From Clostridiales bacterium (GTDB lineage Bacteria; Bacillota; Clostridia; Peptostreptococcales; Anaerovoracaceae): 38,853 nt of DNA. Shown here piece after piece: positions 8,682-17,778 of this stretch (positions are counted from its first letter, which is position 1; each line of letters begins with the position of its first letter). The stretch is taken from contig WRJK01000017.1 of assembly GCA_009782285.1 (NCBI GenBank), positions 1-38,853 on the forward strand, read 5' to 3'. The notes under the pieces are model-generated. The model worked only from the letters and a program-made list of their open reading frames with translations. It was not told where the DNA came from and ran no database searches. The translations under genes were made by a program, and so were the position numbers.

Positions 8682-11519
8682 GTGAAGAAGTTCATCAAGA
8701 CTACGCTTTCCATTATGCTGTGCATGATATTTCTTGCCGGTGCGGCAGGGATTGCATTTGTTTACGTGCTCATAAAAGACGCGCCTGCCATTGACACGAA
8801 AAACATAACGGCGCTCCTCTCCGAAAACTCTGTAGTATACGACAGCAACGGCGGGGTACTGGACAGCGTGTTCCTCGAAAGCAAGCGCACAAACGTAAGC
8901 TTTGCCAGTTTGCCGGACGACCTGAAGAACGCCTTTATTTCAGTCGAGGACAAGACGTTTTGGGAGCATCATGGTTTTAACGTGGTACGGCTCATAGGTG
9001 CAGCAGTCGAAGGCTACAAGACAGGCGAAAAAATCAGCGGAACGAGCACCATAACCCAGCAGCTTGCGCGCAACCTCTATCTTACTGAAATGCGCAGCGA
9101 GTATTCATTAAAAAGAAAAGTGATCGAAGCTTATTATGCACTTCTTCTTGAAAGGGATCTTACGAAAGAGCAAATCCTTGAAGCCTATTTGAACCGTATT
9201 TCTCTGGGGTTCGGCACCTGCGGCGTACAAGCCGCTTCTCAGGCTTACTTCGCTAAGGACGTTGAGGAGCTGACCCTGACGGAATGCGTTGCCTTGGCAG
9301 CCATAACGCAGGAGCCAAATGCTTATTCGCTCATCAAGACGCTTCCCAATGCAAGCGTGGCAGACGACAACGAAGATGTTTTGTTCAGAAACAGCACTTA
9401 TGCGTACCTGTGCAACGCAAAGGCGTCGGAGAAAAGGCGGCAGTTGATCCTTGAGCTAATGAAAGAGCAGGGATACGTCTCAGAAGCGGCGTACAGGGAT
9501 GCGCTGGCTGAAGATTTACGGGACGACATCAAGCCGTTTTCGGAGGGCGAAGCGGAAAACACTTCATCTTACTTTACGGATTTCGCGATCAGGGAAGTTG
9601 TCGCAGATTTGGTGCGCGAGTACGGCTTCACAGAAGAGAACGCATGGGACATGCTGTTCAACGGAGGGCTGCGCATTCATACCACGCTGGTTCCGCCGCT
9701 TCAAGACATCATCGAAAATGAATTCGCAAGCAAAGAGAATTTCCCAAACGTGGCGCACTTGATCCGCGACAGGGCAGGGAACATATTGAGGCCGAGCGGT
9801 GGCATACTGTTGTACCGCTACGACAATTTCTTCGACGAGGATGGGAATTTTACATTTTCGCCTGACGAATATGGGCGGCTCAGCAATGGGGACATGGTAC
9901 TGTTTGCGGGCAAAAGGCTTAGCTTCTACAAAACCGAAGCAAATGAAAGCATCGACTACAGCGTGAATTTCAAAGGCATGTATACAATTGAAGACGGAGT
10001 GTTCAGCACTATAAGCGAGGGCACCGTAGCAATCCCTGCCGAATACAAATACAGGGACCAAGACGGGAATTTAGTAATTGAGTCGTGGTTTTTCAAAGAA
10101 CACCCGAATTTTTTCAGCGAAACGGAGAAAGGGCTGGTCATTAGCCCGGAAAAATACACGCTTAAACAAAAAGTCGTGCAGCCACAGGCTGCAATGGTCA
10201 TAGTGGATTATGAGACTGGGGAAATAAAAGCGATGGCCGGCGGCAGGGGCGGCGAGGGGAGGCTTTTGTACAACAGGGCGGCAAACCCGCGGCAACCGGG
10301 GTCGTCGATAAAGCCAATTGCGGTGTACGGGCCAGCGCTTCAAAGCTCGGCAGACATGGTTTCCGGGACAGCAGGGCATGAACTGGTGCCGCTCAAGCAG
10401 TTTACGCCTGAGATAGTCTTCAACGGGAAATATTGGACTGCAGCCAGTGTCATTCAGGACGAACCGATTTTCTTGGGAGGAAAGCAGTGGCCTAAAAACT
10501 GGTATTCCGGCAACCGCGGCGCGGCGTCGCTCAGAGGTTCCATAGAGCAGTCGATAAACGTAAACGCAGTAAAAGTGTTTTCGAGGATCGGCCCCGACTA
10601 TTCGTCGAGTTTCTTGAAAAAGCTTGGAGTGACCACGGTGGCAGAAACAGGACGCATCAACGACATGAATGCGGCAGCCCTTGCGCTTGGAGGCATGTCT
10701 TCAGGCATTTCGCCGCTTGAGATGGCAGGGGCCTACGGTACGTATGCAAACCAAGGGCGCTACAACATGCCGGTAGCGTATTCCACAGTAACGAACAGGA
10801 ACGGCGACGTCCTGCTGGAAAACAGGCCTGCAAACATACAAGCAGTGGATGCCGGAGTTGCGTTTATTATGACGGATATGCTAAGGACGACGGTTTCGTC
10901 GGGCATAGCGAGGCCTGCTTCTGTCCCAGGCAGGGTTGTTGCAGGAAAAACAGGGACCACCAGCGACAATTACGATGCATGGTTTGTAGGCATTACCTCG
11001 GGGTACGCAGTTTCCCTTTGGATCGGGAACGACCTCAACATTGAATTGAACGAAGGCAGCATGGCAGCAGCCAGGCTTTGGAGCAAGATTATGAGGCAGG
11101 TGTTGGAGGATGCGCCTGAGAAGGATTTCCCACCTATGCCCGACAACGTTATCCGAACTTTTGGCGAGTATTACATCGTTGGTACGCAAGGGGGCTCTTT
11201 CATTGAATACGCGCACGAGCAGGAGGAGGAAGAAGACGTGATTGTTGCAGAAGCCGAACCAAACGAAGAAAGCAGTGCAGGAGGGGCAGGCGGTTCGGCC
11301 GCCGGCCTTGCAAGCCAGCCCGAACCTGCGAGCCAGCCCGAACCTGCAAGACGGCTTGAACCTGCAATCTCCCACGAACTCTCTGACCTGAACGGACCTG
11401 TTTACACACCCAGCCTGCCCGAGCCCGTAGGGCAGCCGGAATTCATTGATCCGTCCGAAAGCTGGCAGGAGGCCCAAATCCCGCCGCCGGAATGGCTGTT
11501 CCCTGCCTTTGACTACTGA
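8682..11519 (+). CDS. Class A penicillin-binding protein (bifunctional transglycosylase/transpeptidase, PBP1A type)
   Basis: Synthesises and cross-links peptidoglycan at the outer face of the membrane. With the GTG start at 8682 the protein has 945 residues: a short Lys-rich cytoplasmic end, one membrane anchor (about 8-31), then a GT51 transglycosylase domain with S-V-E-D-K-T-F-W-E-H-H-G (catalytic Glu 89), S-T-I-T-Q-Q-L-A-R-N (122-131) and E-A-Y-L-N-R. The transpeptidase domain has all three active-site motifs: SxxK as S-S-I-K at 541-544, SxN as S-I-N at 624-626 and K-T-G-T-T at 756-760. The tail is rich in Pro, Glu and Gln and is probably unstructured. An in-frame TTG at 8658 would add eight residues and overlap the kinase stop by four bases; I prefer 8682 because it places K-K-F-I-K at the N-terminus. 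It is followed convergently by a minus-strand gene with only 5 bp between the stops. Confidence 0.94.
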   Translation: MKKFIKTTLSIMLCMIFLAGAAGIAFVYVLIKDAPAIDTKNITALLSENSVVYDSNGGVLDSVFLESKRTNVSFASLPDDLKNAFISVEDKTFWEHHGFNVVRLIGAAVEGYKTGEKISGTSTITQQLARNLYLTEMRSEYSLKRKVIEAYYALLLERDLTKEQILEAYLNRISLGFGTCGVQAASQAYFAKDVEELTLTECVALAAITQEPNAYSLIKTLPNASVADDNEDVLFRNSTYAYLCNAKASEKRRQLILELMKEQGYVSEAAYRDALAEDLRDDIKPFSEGEAENTSSYFTDFAIREVVADLVREYGFTEENAWDMLFNGGLRIHTTLVPPLQDIIENEFASKENFPNVAHLIRDRAGNILRPSGGILLYRYDNFFDEDGNFTFSPDEYGRLSNGDMVLFAGKRLSFYKTEANESIDYSVNFKGMYTIEDGVFSTISEGTVAIPAEYKYRDQDGNLVIESWFFKEHPNFFSETEKGLVISPEKYTLKQKVVQPQAAMVIVDYETGEIKAMAGGRGGEGRLLYNRAANPRQPGSSIKPIAVYGPALQSSADMVSGTAGHELVPLKQFTPEIVFNGKYWTAASVIQDEPIFLGGKQWPKNWYSGNRGAASLRGSIEQSINVNAVKVFSRIGPDYSSSFLKKLGVTTVAETGRINDMNAAALALGGMSSGISPLEMAGAYGTYANQGRYNMPVAYSTVTNRNGDVLLENRPANIQAVDAGVAFIMTDMLRTTVSSGIARPASVPGRVVAGKTGTTSDNYDAWFVGITSGYAVSLWIGNDLNIELNEGSMAAARLWSKIMRQVLEDAPEKDFPPMPDNVIRTFGEYYIVGTQGGSFIEYAHEQEEEEDVIVAEAEPNEESSAGGAGGSAAGLASQPEPASQPEPARRLEPAISHELSDLNGPVYTPSLPEPVGQPEFIDPSESWQEAQIPPPEWLFPAFDY

Positions 11520-11524
11520 AGCCG

Positions 11525-12772
11525 CTAGCGATGCTTACCCTTTCCAGAGCTTTCTGAAACATCTGGAACTTCTGGCGCTTCAGGTGGCGGCGGATCGGGG
11601 GAGAAGAAATCGTCGGCTACAGTTATCGCTCCTCCAAACAGTGCGTCAATCAAATCAGCGTTGGGCACGACAGCCCAAGTGTTTTTTTCAACACGGTGAA
11701 CCTTAACAGCCACTTCGCCAGTGACCGTCCCTAGGTCTGCGTCTGCCGCATGTTCGGCAAGCAAGTCGGATATTTTTTTTTCGGCTTCCGCTGGGCCAAG
11801 CGTACCGCCCGACTTCACGATGTCCAATTTGAACGCCATGTACTCTCTGATGACTGGAGCCATCAGGTGTTTGAAGTTCAGCGCTGTCAATTCAGCAACC
11901 ATTTCGTATTCATCGTCGCTGACCTTGCTCGCCTTTGAAGGGGTGTTGAAATCAAGTTCTGCAAATGTGGCGTTCGCAATTGTTTCGGTATCTATGAATT
12001 CAAGGTATTCTTTTCCGAGGCATGGGTCTGGTATTGTCACAGACGACATGTCCACGTATTTCCCTGCGCTTTCGAAGTCAAGGGCTTTAAAAGAGGCAAG
12101 CATGCCCTTGACAGCGTTTTCGGCGCCTTTGGCTCCGCCTGAGCCAAAGGCGGGCAGTTTCGGTTTTGGCAGCTCAACAGACTTGACTGTTTCCTGCAGG
12201 CTTAGGAACGGTACCGATTTTAACGGTCCAATGCCGCGGCTGCCGAGGAAAGCAGCAGAAGCGGCAAGAACCAAGACAAGAGCAATGGGTATAACGATTT
12301 TAGGCAAATTGCTCTTGGGGAGGTCTTTCTTTGCCGTTTTTATCTCTGCACGAAGGTCTTTTTTAAATTGTTTTTCTTTTTTTCTGCGTTCCTTTTTAGC
12401 AAGCTTCTTTTCAGCATTGCGCTCTCTTTTAACTCGCAGTTTTTCGACGCGGCGAAGGCCTTTTGAACGTATTTTCTCTGCTTTGCGCTGGTTTTTCTGT
12501 ATGGTTTTGTTCTTTTTTGTTTGTGCCTTCTCTTCTTTCGTCAGCTTAGGCGGTTTCTGCTTTTTTGCTTTCGGCTTGCCGGCGCGCTTTGTCTTCACCT
12601 TGCCCGAAGTTTTCTTTGCATTCTGTTTCTGTTCCTTCTTTTGCTTTTTTGCAAGCTTTTTTTCTTCCTTCGCTATCTTTTTTTCTTCCTTCGCTATCTT
12701 CTTTGCTTCTTTTTTTGACAGCTCTGCCGAATCATCTGGCGTTTGGATTTCACTTAATGGTTCTTCATTCAT
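11525..12772 (-). CDS. Hypothetical single-pass membrane protein with a 150-residue Lys-rich cytoplasmic tail
   Basis: A 415-residue protein from the ATG at 12772 (an in-frame TTG lies one codon upstream). Residues about 18-155 are extremely rich in Lys, with Glu, Arg and Ala, including the repeat K-K-I-A-K-E-E; this is probably a highly charged helix or disordered tail. One membrane segment lies at about 159-177. The remaining 230 residues are predicted to be outside the cell: a compact alpha/beta domain (about 205-385) and a Pro/Glu tail. The outer domain loosely resembles NTF2-like DUF4878/DUF5105-type domains of Bacillota surface lipoproteins, but I cannot name a family. The tail could bind nucleic acid or anionic lipid; that is a guess from charge alone. 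No strong ribosome binding site is visible at the ATG. The gene stands alone, divergent from the ribosomal operon. Confidence 0.75.
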   Translation of the reverse strand: MNEEPLSEIQTPDDSAELSKKEAKKIAKEEKKIAKEEKKLAKKQKKEQKQNAKKTSGKVKTKRAGKPKAKKQKPPKLTKEEKAQTKKNKTIQKNQRKAEKIRSKGLRRVEKLRVKRERNAEKKLAKKERRKKEKQFKKDLRAEIKTAKKDLPKSNLPKIVIPIALVLVLAASAAFLGSRGIGPLKSVPFLSLQETVKSVELPKPKLPAFGSGGAKGAENAVKGMLASFKALDFESAGKYVDMSSVTIPDPCLGKEYLEFIDTETIANATFAELDFNTPSKASKVSDDEYEMVAELTALNFKHLMAPVIREYMAFKLDIVKSGGTLGPAEAEKKISDLLAEHAADADLGTVTGEVAVKVHRVEKNTWAVVPNADLIDALFGGAITVADDFFSPDPPPPEAPEVPDVSESSGKGKHR

Positions 12773-13006
12773 CAAACATCAGCGCGGAGGTATGCGCACT
12801 CCTTTCTGTCAACAAAATATCAACTTCATCAAATTCGCCCGACATAACCCCTTTATGTATATTTTATCATAAATTTCCACAAAATAAAGTTGTTTTTAGA
12901 TCAAAAGTAAAAACACACGGGGCAGTGTGCGTAAATCAGAGAAAAAACTATTGAAATTGTCAAGTAAAATAAATAAAAAAATATCTAATATTTATTCAAA
13001 AAACAC
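12773..13006. other. AT-rich divergent intergenic region
   Basis: No gene is seen. It separates the Lys-rich membrane protein (minus) from the ribosomal operon (plus). The minus strand carries a possible weak promoter (TTTATT, 16 bp, TAAAAT, about 12855-12882) for the membrane protein gene. The A/T tracts at about 12960-13000 lie directly upstream of the S10 promoter -35 box, where an UP element that binds RNA polymerase alpha would be expected. Confidence 0.45.
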
Positions 13007-13035
13007 TTGCCAAACGTTTCGATTTCGTTTATACT
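13007..13035 (+). promoter_or_regulatory. Promoter of the S10-spc-alpha operon
   Basis: TTGCCA (13007-13012), an exact 17-bp spacer and TATACT (13030-13035), preceded by A/T-rich DNA resembling an UP element. Transcription would start near 13042, leaving a leader of about 250 nt before rpsJ. No comparably strong promoter was noticed inside the operon, although I did not score every gap. Confidence 0.8.
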
Positions 13036-13041
13036 ACAAAG

Positions 13042-13295
13042 GCTTGCTTATGGCGATGAGGTAGGAAGTTGCTGTGCTATCAGGTAATTTCTACTGAGAA
13101 TTGTCCCCACACGATGGGGGCGAAGGGATTCGCTGGCTTTTGATTGTGCCAACAATAGGGAAACACACGGTAACGTGTATCGCAAGCAGCCTTTCCCGAA
13201 AACCCAAATGAAGCCCGGCACACGTTGAAAAAGCAGAAAGAGGACCCCTTGTACAAGTATAGCGATAACGTACAAAAATCATAGGAGGAACCAAA
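13042..13295 (+). promoter_or_regulatory. Structured 5' leader of the S10 operon
   Basis: No coding frame fits this 250-nt stretch between promoter and rpsJ. Seen by eye: CCCCA/TGGGG (13105-13119), GCGAA/TTCGC with a 4-nt loop (13120-13133), TGGC/GCCA (13134-13151), and an outer GGGAAA/TTTCCC stem (13158-13163 with 13192-13197) enclosing ACACG-GTAA-CGTGT (13165-13178), which has a GNRA-type tetraloop. TTGTAC/GTACAA (13249-13275) lies before the AGGAGG (13283-13288) of rpsJ. Ribosomal operons are commonly autoregulated by one of their own products binding such a leader. Which protein would act here is unknown, and I do not recognise a named RNA family. Confidence 0.55.
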
Positions 13296-13607
13296 ATGAG
13301 CGAACAACAAAAAATCAGGATCAAATTAAAAGCCTACGACCACAAAACCCTTGACCAGTCTGCTGCCAGAATTGTAGAAACAGCGAAGAAAACAGGGGCA
13401 GACGTGGCAGGCCCGATCCCGCTTCCGACAGAGAAGGAGATCGTTACGATACTGCGGGCTGTGCACAAGTACAAAGACAGCCGTGAGCAGTTTGAGCAGA
13501 GGACCCACAAGAGGCTCATTGACATCACCAACACCACAAACAAAACCGTCGATTCTTTGATGAAGCTCGACCTGCCAGCAGGCGTGGACATCGAAATCAA
13601 ATTATAA
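13296..13607 (+). CDS. rpsJ: 30S ribosomal protein S10
   Basis: First gene of the operon; 103 residues, the usual length. S10 sits in the 30S head and in many bacteria also acts with NusB in antitermination. Family features seen: [10 protein letters not shown] at the N-terminus, the extended loop A-G-P-I-P-L-P-T, and [12 protein letters not shown] near the end. AGGAGG lies 7 nt before the ATG. The start codon is preceded by the long structured leader, which marks this gene as the operon head. Confidence 0.98.
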   Translation: MSEQQKIRIKLKAYDHKTLDQSAARIVETAKKTGADVAGPIPLPTEKEIVTILRAVHKYKDSREQFEQRTHKRLIDITNTTNKTVDSLMKLDLPAGVDIEIKL

Positions 13608-13707
13608 ACAGAGGGCTCATCCGAGCCTGCGAAGGGCACCCCCCTTAGTATGATTGTTTTGCTGAAACGGCGAAGCAATCCGCTGTAAGAAAGAAGGAGG
13701 TAATGAA
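13608..13707 (+). promoter_or_regulatory. Intercistronic hairpins between rpsJ and rplC
   Basis: This 100-nt gap is much longer than most others in the operon, which are 0 to about 30 nt. It holds GGCTC/GAGCC with a 4-nt loop (13614-13627), AAGGG/CCCTT with a 5-nt loop (13632-13646), and a larger hairpin with GATTG/CAATC outer pairing (13652-13680), then AAGGAGG (13694-13700) for rplC. It could be an RNA processing site, an attenuator or a regulatory site for L3/L4. There is no U tract for a standard terminator. Confidence 0.4.
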
Positions 13708-14343
13708 GTGAAGACACTATTGGGAAAGAAAATCGGCATGACGCAGATTTTTACGGAAGCAGGGGAAGTGGTCCCTGTAACGGTCATCGAAGCGGGCCCT
13801 GTTTCGGTCACGCAGATAAAGACCGTTGAAACCGACGGCTACAACGCCGTGCAGGTGGGTTTTGCAGACGCAAAGCCGCAGCGGGTCAACAAGCCGCTCA
13901 CAGGCCATTACAAGAAAGCGGGCGTCACTGTCAAAAAGCATTTGGCTGAGTTTGCGCCGGAGGACGGAGAAAGCTATGAATTGGGCCAAGTACTGACTGT
14001 TTCAGTGTTTGAAGAAGGGAAGAAGCTTGACATAACAGGCATTTCAAAGGGCAAGGGGACCCAAGGCAACATCAAGAGGCACGGGCACCACAGGGGCCCG
14101 ATGACCCACGGCTCAAAACACAAAAGGCTTGCAGGTGCCCTCGCAGCAGGCACTTACCCTTCTAGGGTCTTTAAAGGGAACGCGGGCCCAGGGAGGATGG
14201 GGCGCGACACCGTTACGGTTCAAAACGTAGTTCTTGTCAAAGTCATTGAAGAAAGAAACCTTTTACTGGTAAAGGGGGCAGTGCCTGGTAAAAGAGGCGG
14301 GCTGCTGCGCATTCGGTACGCAATAAAAGGTCAAGGCAGATAG
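13708..14343 (+). CDS. rplC: 50S ribosomal protein L3
   Basis: 211 residues, normal for bacterial L3, an early-assembling 50S protein whose central loop reaches toward the peptidyl transferase centre. Seen: M-K-T-L-L-G-K-K-I-G-M-T at the start, G-T-Q-G-N-I-K-R-H-G-H in the central loop and A-G-P-G-R-M-G later. The start is a GTG at 13708, seven bases after AAGGAGG; the ATG at 13703 is out of frame. It is separated from rpsJ by a structured 100-nt gap. Confidence 0.98.
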   Translation: MKTLLGKKIGMTQIFTEAGEVVPVTVIEAGPVSVTQIKTVETDGYNAVQVGFADAKPQRVNKPLTGHYKKAGVTVKKHLAEFAPEDGESYELGQVLTVSVFEEGKKLDITGISKGKGTQGNIKRHGHHRGPMTHGSKHKRLAGALAAGTYPSRVFKGNAGPGRMGRDTVTVQNVVLVKVIEERNLLLVKGAVPGKRGGLLRIRYAIKGQGR

Positions 14344-14374
14344 AGAATGAGTTTCAGGAAGGAGGATGTAAAAT

Positions 14375-14998
14375 ATGGCAACAGTTAAAATGCTTAACAT
14401 GGCGGGAGAGGAAGCCGGGACAGTAGAGCTGAGCGATGATATTTTTGGAATAACGCCCAATCAAAACGCCGTCCATGCAGTTGTAGTGAACTATCTGGCA
14501 AATCAGAGGCAGGGCACTCAATCCGCAAAAAACAGGGGCGAAGTCAGGGGCGGAGGAAAGAAGCCTTTCAGGCAGAAAGGGACCGGGCGCCACAGGCAGG
14601 GAAGCTCCACAGACCCGTCGCAAGTCGGCGGCGGCGTAGCGTTCGCCCCAAAGCCGAGGGATTACAGATATACGCTGCCTAAGAAGCTGAGAAGGCTGGC
14701 AATGAAGTCGGCATTGTCCTCAAAGGTGGAGGAAAACGAAATAATAGTCCTTGACGCGCTGTCCTTTGCAGAACCAAAGACAAAAGAAATGGTGAAAGTG
14801 CTGGACAACGTCAAAGCTGAAAAGAAAGCGCTGATCGTTATGGCTGAAAAGGACGACAATGTGGTAAGGTCGGCAGCGAACATCCGAGGAGTGCGGACGA
14901 CCATCGTTACGGCTATGAACGTTTACGAGATCATAAACCATACGAGTTTCATAGCGACTAAAGACGCTATCAATAAAATTGAGGAGGTGTATTCATAA
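14375..14998 (+). CDS. rplD: 50S ribosomal protein L4
   Basis: 207 residues. L4 binds 23S rRNA and lines the exit tunnel with its long loop, seen here as [18 protein letters not shown]. In some bacteria L4 represses its own operon. A GGAGG site precedes the ATG. The stop TAA shares its last base with the ATG of rplW, so translation is probably coupled. Confidence 0.98.
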   Translation: MATVKMLNMAGEEAGTVELSDDIFGITPNQNAVHAVVVNYLANQRQGTQSAKNRGEVRGGGKKPFRQKGTGRHRQGSSTDPSQVGGGVAFAPKPRDYRYTLPKKLRRLAMKSALSSKVEENEIIVLDALSFAEPKTKEMVKVLDNVKAEKKALIVMAEKDDNVVRSAANIRGVRTTIVTAMNVYEIINHTSFIATKDAINKIEEVYS

Positions 14999-15288
14999 TG
15001 AGGACCCCTTATGACATTATTATCAAGCCTGTAATCACTGAAAGGAGCATGGACGACGCGGCAAACAAGAAGTACACGTTCAAGGTTGACAAAAAAGCGA
15101 ACAAGACGCAGGTCAAGCTGGCTCTCGAAGAGATTTTCGGAATTGAAATCAGTAAAGTGAACATCATGAACGTAAAAGGCAAAGTTAAAAAAATGGGTAG
15201 GTCTGTTGGAAGGACCTCAAGCTCGAAGAAAGCGATTGTGACACTTTCACCGAAAAGTAAGGAAATCGAATTCTTCAAGGGCTTGTAA
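14998..15288 (+). CDS. rplW: 50S ribosomal protein L23
   Basis: 96 residues. L23 lies at the exit tunnel and is a docking site for trigger factor and SRP. Seen: [10 protein letters not shown] near the N-terminus, [11 protein letters not shown], and [10 protein letters not shown], all typical of the family. The start overlaps the rplD stop by one base, and rplB follows after 15 nt. Confidence 0.98.
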   Translation: MRTPYDIIIKPVITERSMDDAANKKYTFKVDKKANKTQVKLALEEIFGIEISKVNIMNVKGKVKKMGRSVGRTSSSKKAIVTLSPKSKEIEFFKGL

Positions 15289-15303
15289 AGGAGGGAGAAA
15301 AAC

Positions 15304-16137
15304 ATGGGAATCAAAAAGTACAACCCGACCTCGCCCGGCCTTCGAGGAATGACGGTTTCAACATTTGAGGAAATAACAGCAAAGACCCCTGAAAAATCGC
15401 TAACCGTTACCCTGAAGAAGCACTCCGGCAGAAACGCCAGAGGCGTGATAACGGTCAGGCACCGGGGAGGGGGCACAAGGCACAAATACAGGATAATAGA
15501 TTTCAAGAGGAACAAAGACGGGATTCCAGGGAAAGTCAAGACGATCGAGTACGACCCAAACAGGTCGGCGAACATAGCGCTGATCTTTTACGCCGATGGT
15601 GAAAAGAGGTACATAATCGCGCCGAACAAGCTGAAAGTGGGCGATGTTATCGAATCCGGGCCAAAGGCTGACATCAAGATCGGCAACGCGCTGCCGCTAC
15701 TGAACATCCCTGTTGGTACGATCATACACAACATTGAGCTTAAAATTGGCAAGGGCGGGCAAATGGTGCGCTCTGCGGGGAACGGTGCGCAGCTTATGGC
15801 CAAGGAAGGCAATTTCGCACAAGTCAGGCTCCCCTCCGGCGAAGTGAGGAAAGTGAGGATCGAATGCAGGGCGACAATCGGTGAAGTCGGCAACATCGAC
15901 CATGAAAACATCAAGATCGGCAAAGCAGGAAGGAAGAGGCACATGGGCATCAAGCCTACGGTCAGGGGTTCTGTGATGAACCCGTGCGACCATCCCCACG
16001 GCGGTGGGGAAGGAAAGGCGGGGATAGGCCGGGTAGGGCCTGTAACGCCTTGGGGCAAGCCTGCGCTTGGGTACAAGACAAGAAAGAAAAACAAAGATTC
16101 AAATAAATATATCGTTAAGAACAGAAAAGAAAAATAG
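15304..16137 (+). CDS. rplB: 50S ribosomal protein L2
   Basis: 277 residues, the standard size. L2 is needed for subunit joining and for peptidyl transferase assembly. Seen: [11 protein letters not shown] at the N-terminus, the OB-like and SH3-like cores, and the conserved C-terminal [10 protein letters not shown] segment, which contains the essential His, followed by K-T-R-K-K. GGAGG lies upstream of the ATG; rpsS follows after 15 nt. Confidence 0.98.
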   Translation: MGIKKYNPTSPGLRGMTVSTFEEITAKTPEKSLTVTLKKHSGRNARGVITVRHRGGGTRHKYRIIDFKRNKDGIPGKVKTIEYDPNRSANIALIFYADGEKRYIIAPNKLKVGDVIESGPKADIKIGNALPLLNIPVGTIIHNIELKIGKGGQMVRSAGNGAQLMAKEGNFAQVRLPSGEVRKVRIECRATIGEVGNIDHENIKIGKAGRKRHMGIKPTVRGSVMNPCDHPHGGGEGKAGIGRVGPVTPWGKPALGYKTRKKNKDSNKYIVKNRKEK

Positions 16138-16152
16138 GAAGGAGCATGAATA

Positions 16153-16437
16153 ATGGGTAGATCACTTAAAAAGGGTCCTTTCGTAAACGCCAAGCTGCTC
16201 AAGCGCATAGACGAAATGAATGCGGCTAACGATAAGAAAGTCTTGAAAACATGGTCCCGGCCATCTACGATATTCCCACAGATGGTGGGCCATACGATAG
16301 CGGTGCATGACGGCAAGAAGCATGTTCCGGTGTACATCACGGAGGACATGGTAGGGCACAGGCTGGGGGAGTTTGCCCCAACTAGGACCTATAGAGGCCA
16401 CGCAGCAGACAAAACGTCAAAAGTGAAGAAAAAGTAA
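16153..16437 (+). CDS. rpsS: 30S ribosomal protein S19
   Basis: 94 residues. S19 works with S13 in the 30S head near the A-site tRNA. Seen: [10 protein letters not shown] at the start, [16 protein letters not shown] in the middle and [10 protein letters not shown] near the end, matching the family without gaps. Short gaps of 12-15 nt flank it on both sides. Confidence 0.98.
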   Translation: MGRSLKKGPFVNAKLLKRIDEMNAANDKKVLKTWSRPSTIFPQMVGHTIAVHDGKKHVPVYITEDMVGHRLGEFAPTRTYRGHAADKTSKVKKK

Positions 16438-16449
16438 GGAAAGGGGAAC

Positions 16450-16797
16450 ATGAAGATGGAAGCAAGAGCTATTGCGAAATTTGTGAGAATGTCTCCCATC
16501 AAGCTTAAGCCGGTCGTAAACCTGGTAAGAGGCAAAGACTTAAAAGAGGCGCTTACAATTTTAAAATTCACTCCGGGCAAGGGTTCGGAAATCGTTGAGA
16601 AAGTTGTCAAGTCAGCTGCCGCTAACGCTGAAAACAACTTTGACTTGAATCCTGACGATCTATACGTGGCAGAGGTCTATGCCAACAAAGGGCCGACAAT
16701 GAAGAGGTGGCGCGCCGGCGCACAGGGCAGGGCAATGATGATTTTGAAGAGAAGCAGCCACGTAGGCGTAACGCTTAAAGAAAAAAATAAGGAATAG
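16450..16797 (+). CDS. rplV: 50S ribosomal protein L22
   Basis: 115 residues. L22 forms part of the tunnel constriction through its beta-hairpin. Seen: A-R-A-I-A-K-F-V-R-M-S-P-I-K, V-V-N-L-V-R-G-K, then K-R-W-R-A-G-A-Q-G-R-A in the hairpin and a basic C-terminal strand. An alternative ATG two codons later (at 16456) is possible; the first ATG is used here. Confidence 0.97.
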   Translation: MKMEARAIAKFVRMSPIKLKPVVNLVRGKDLKEALTILKFTPGKGSEIVEKVVKSAAANAENNFDLNPDDLYVAEVYANKGPTMKRWRAGAQGRAMMILKRSSHVGVTLKEKNKE

Positions 16798-16810
16798 GAG
16801 GTTTCATTGA

Positions 16811-17749
16811 ATGGGTCAGAAAGTAAGCCCTCACGGCCTTAGGGTGGGCATCATAAAAGATTGGGATTCAAAATGGTATGCAGATTCCAAAAATTTTGCA
16901 GATTATCTCATAGAAGACAACGAAGTCAGGAAGTTCATAAAAAAGAGGCTTTATGTCGCGGGGGTATCGAGGATTCTGATTGAGAGGGCCGCGAACAACC
17001 AGATCAGGATCACGGTGCTGACCGCCAAGCCCGGCATGGTGATCGGCCGCACAGGGAGCGGCATCGACGAGCTGAAATCAGAAATTGAAAAGCTTACGAA
17101 GAAAACGACCTCCATCAACATCGTCGAGGTGAAAAGGCCGGAGCTCGACTCGCAGCTGACTGCGGAGAGCATAGCCCAAGCCCTTGAAAAAAGGATATCT
17201 TTCAGGAGGGCCATGAAACAAGCCATCGGAAGGACGATGAAAGCGGGCGCAAAGGGGATAAAGGTTCTCGTTTCAGGGAGGCTTGGCGGAGCTGAAATAG
17301 CGAGAAGCGAAAAATACAGCGAAGGGAACGTGCCGCTTCACACGCTAAGGGCAGACATCGACTACGGTTTTTGCGAAGCGGACACCACCTACGGAAAACT
17401 CGGTGTGAAGGTGTGGATTAACCACGGTGAGATACTCGACAAAGGGCTCAAAAGCGCGGTTCCTGAAGACAGGAACGAAGGGAGGCCGCCTAGAAGGGAC
17501 GGCGACAGAAAACCGAGGAGGGACGGCGACAGGCCGCCCAGAAGGGACAACAGGGACGGCGACAGGCCGCCGAGGAGAGACAGGGACAGAGACATGAGGG
17601 ACGGAAGAGCTGAACTGCCAAGGGCAGTCAATCCAAGGATGAAAAGAGCGCCAAAAGCCGCGCCCGCCACAGAACCAAGAGGAAGTTCGCCGCAAGTTGC
17701 GGGTTCCGTTTCGGCAGAAGCACATGCACCTGCCGAAACTGAAAAATAG
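16811..17749 (+). CDS. rpsC: 30S ribosomal protein S3 with a long Arg/Asp-rich C-terminal extension
   Basis: 312 residues; ordinary bacterial S3 has about 210-235. Residues 1-214 are a standard S3: [11 protein letters not shown] start, a KH-type domain with [11 protein letters not shown] (75-85), and the C-terminal domain ending in [12 protein letters not shown]3 forms part of the mRNA entry channel and helicase. From about 220 a tail of nearly 90 residues is made of R-R-D-G-D-R-P-P type repeats (about 227-262), then an Ala/Pro/Glu segment. It is in frame with no stop or shift and is followed normally by rplP, so it appears genuine rather than a sequencing artefact. Confidence 0.97.
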   Translation: MGQKVSPHGLRVGIIKDWDSKWYADSKNFADYLIEDNEVRKFIKKRLYVAGVSRILIERAANNQIRITVLTAKPGMVIGRTGSGIDELKSEIEKLTKKTTSINIVEVKRPELDSQLTAESIAQALEKRISFRRAMKQAIGRTMKAGAKGIKVLVSGRLGGAEIARSEKYSEGNVPLHTLRADIDYGFCEADTTYGKLGVKVWINHGEILDKGLKSAVPEDRNEGRPPRRDGDRKPRRDGDRPPRRDNRDGDRPPRRDRDRDMRDGRAELPRAVNPRMKRAPKAAPATEPRGSSPQVAGSVSAEAHAPAETEK

Positions 17750-17778
17750 ACGGAATGTAAGAAAGGAGAGAGACGGCG

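Noticed and set aside
12521-12718. Plus-strand frames rich in Phe and Leu that look like membrane proteins
   Set aside because: They are the antisense reading of the Lys-rich tail of the minus-strand gene (AAA/AAG read as TTT/CTT).
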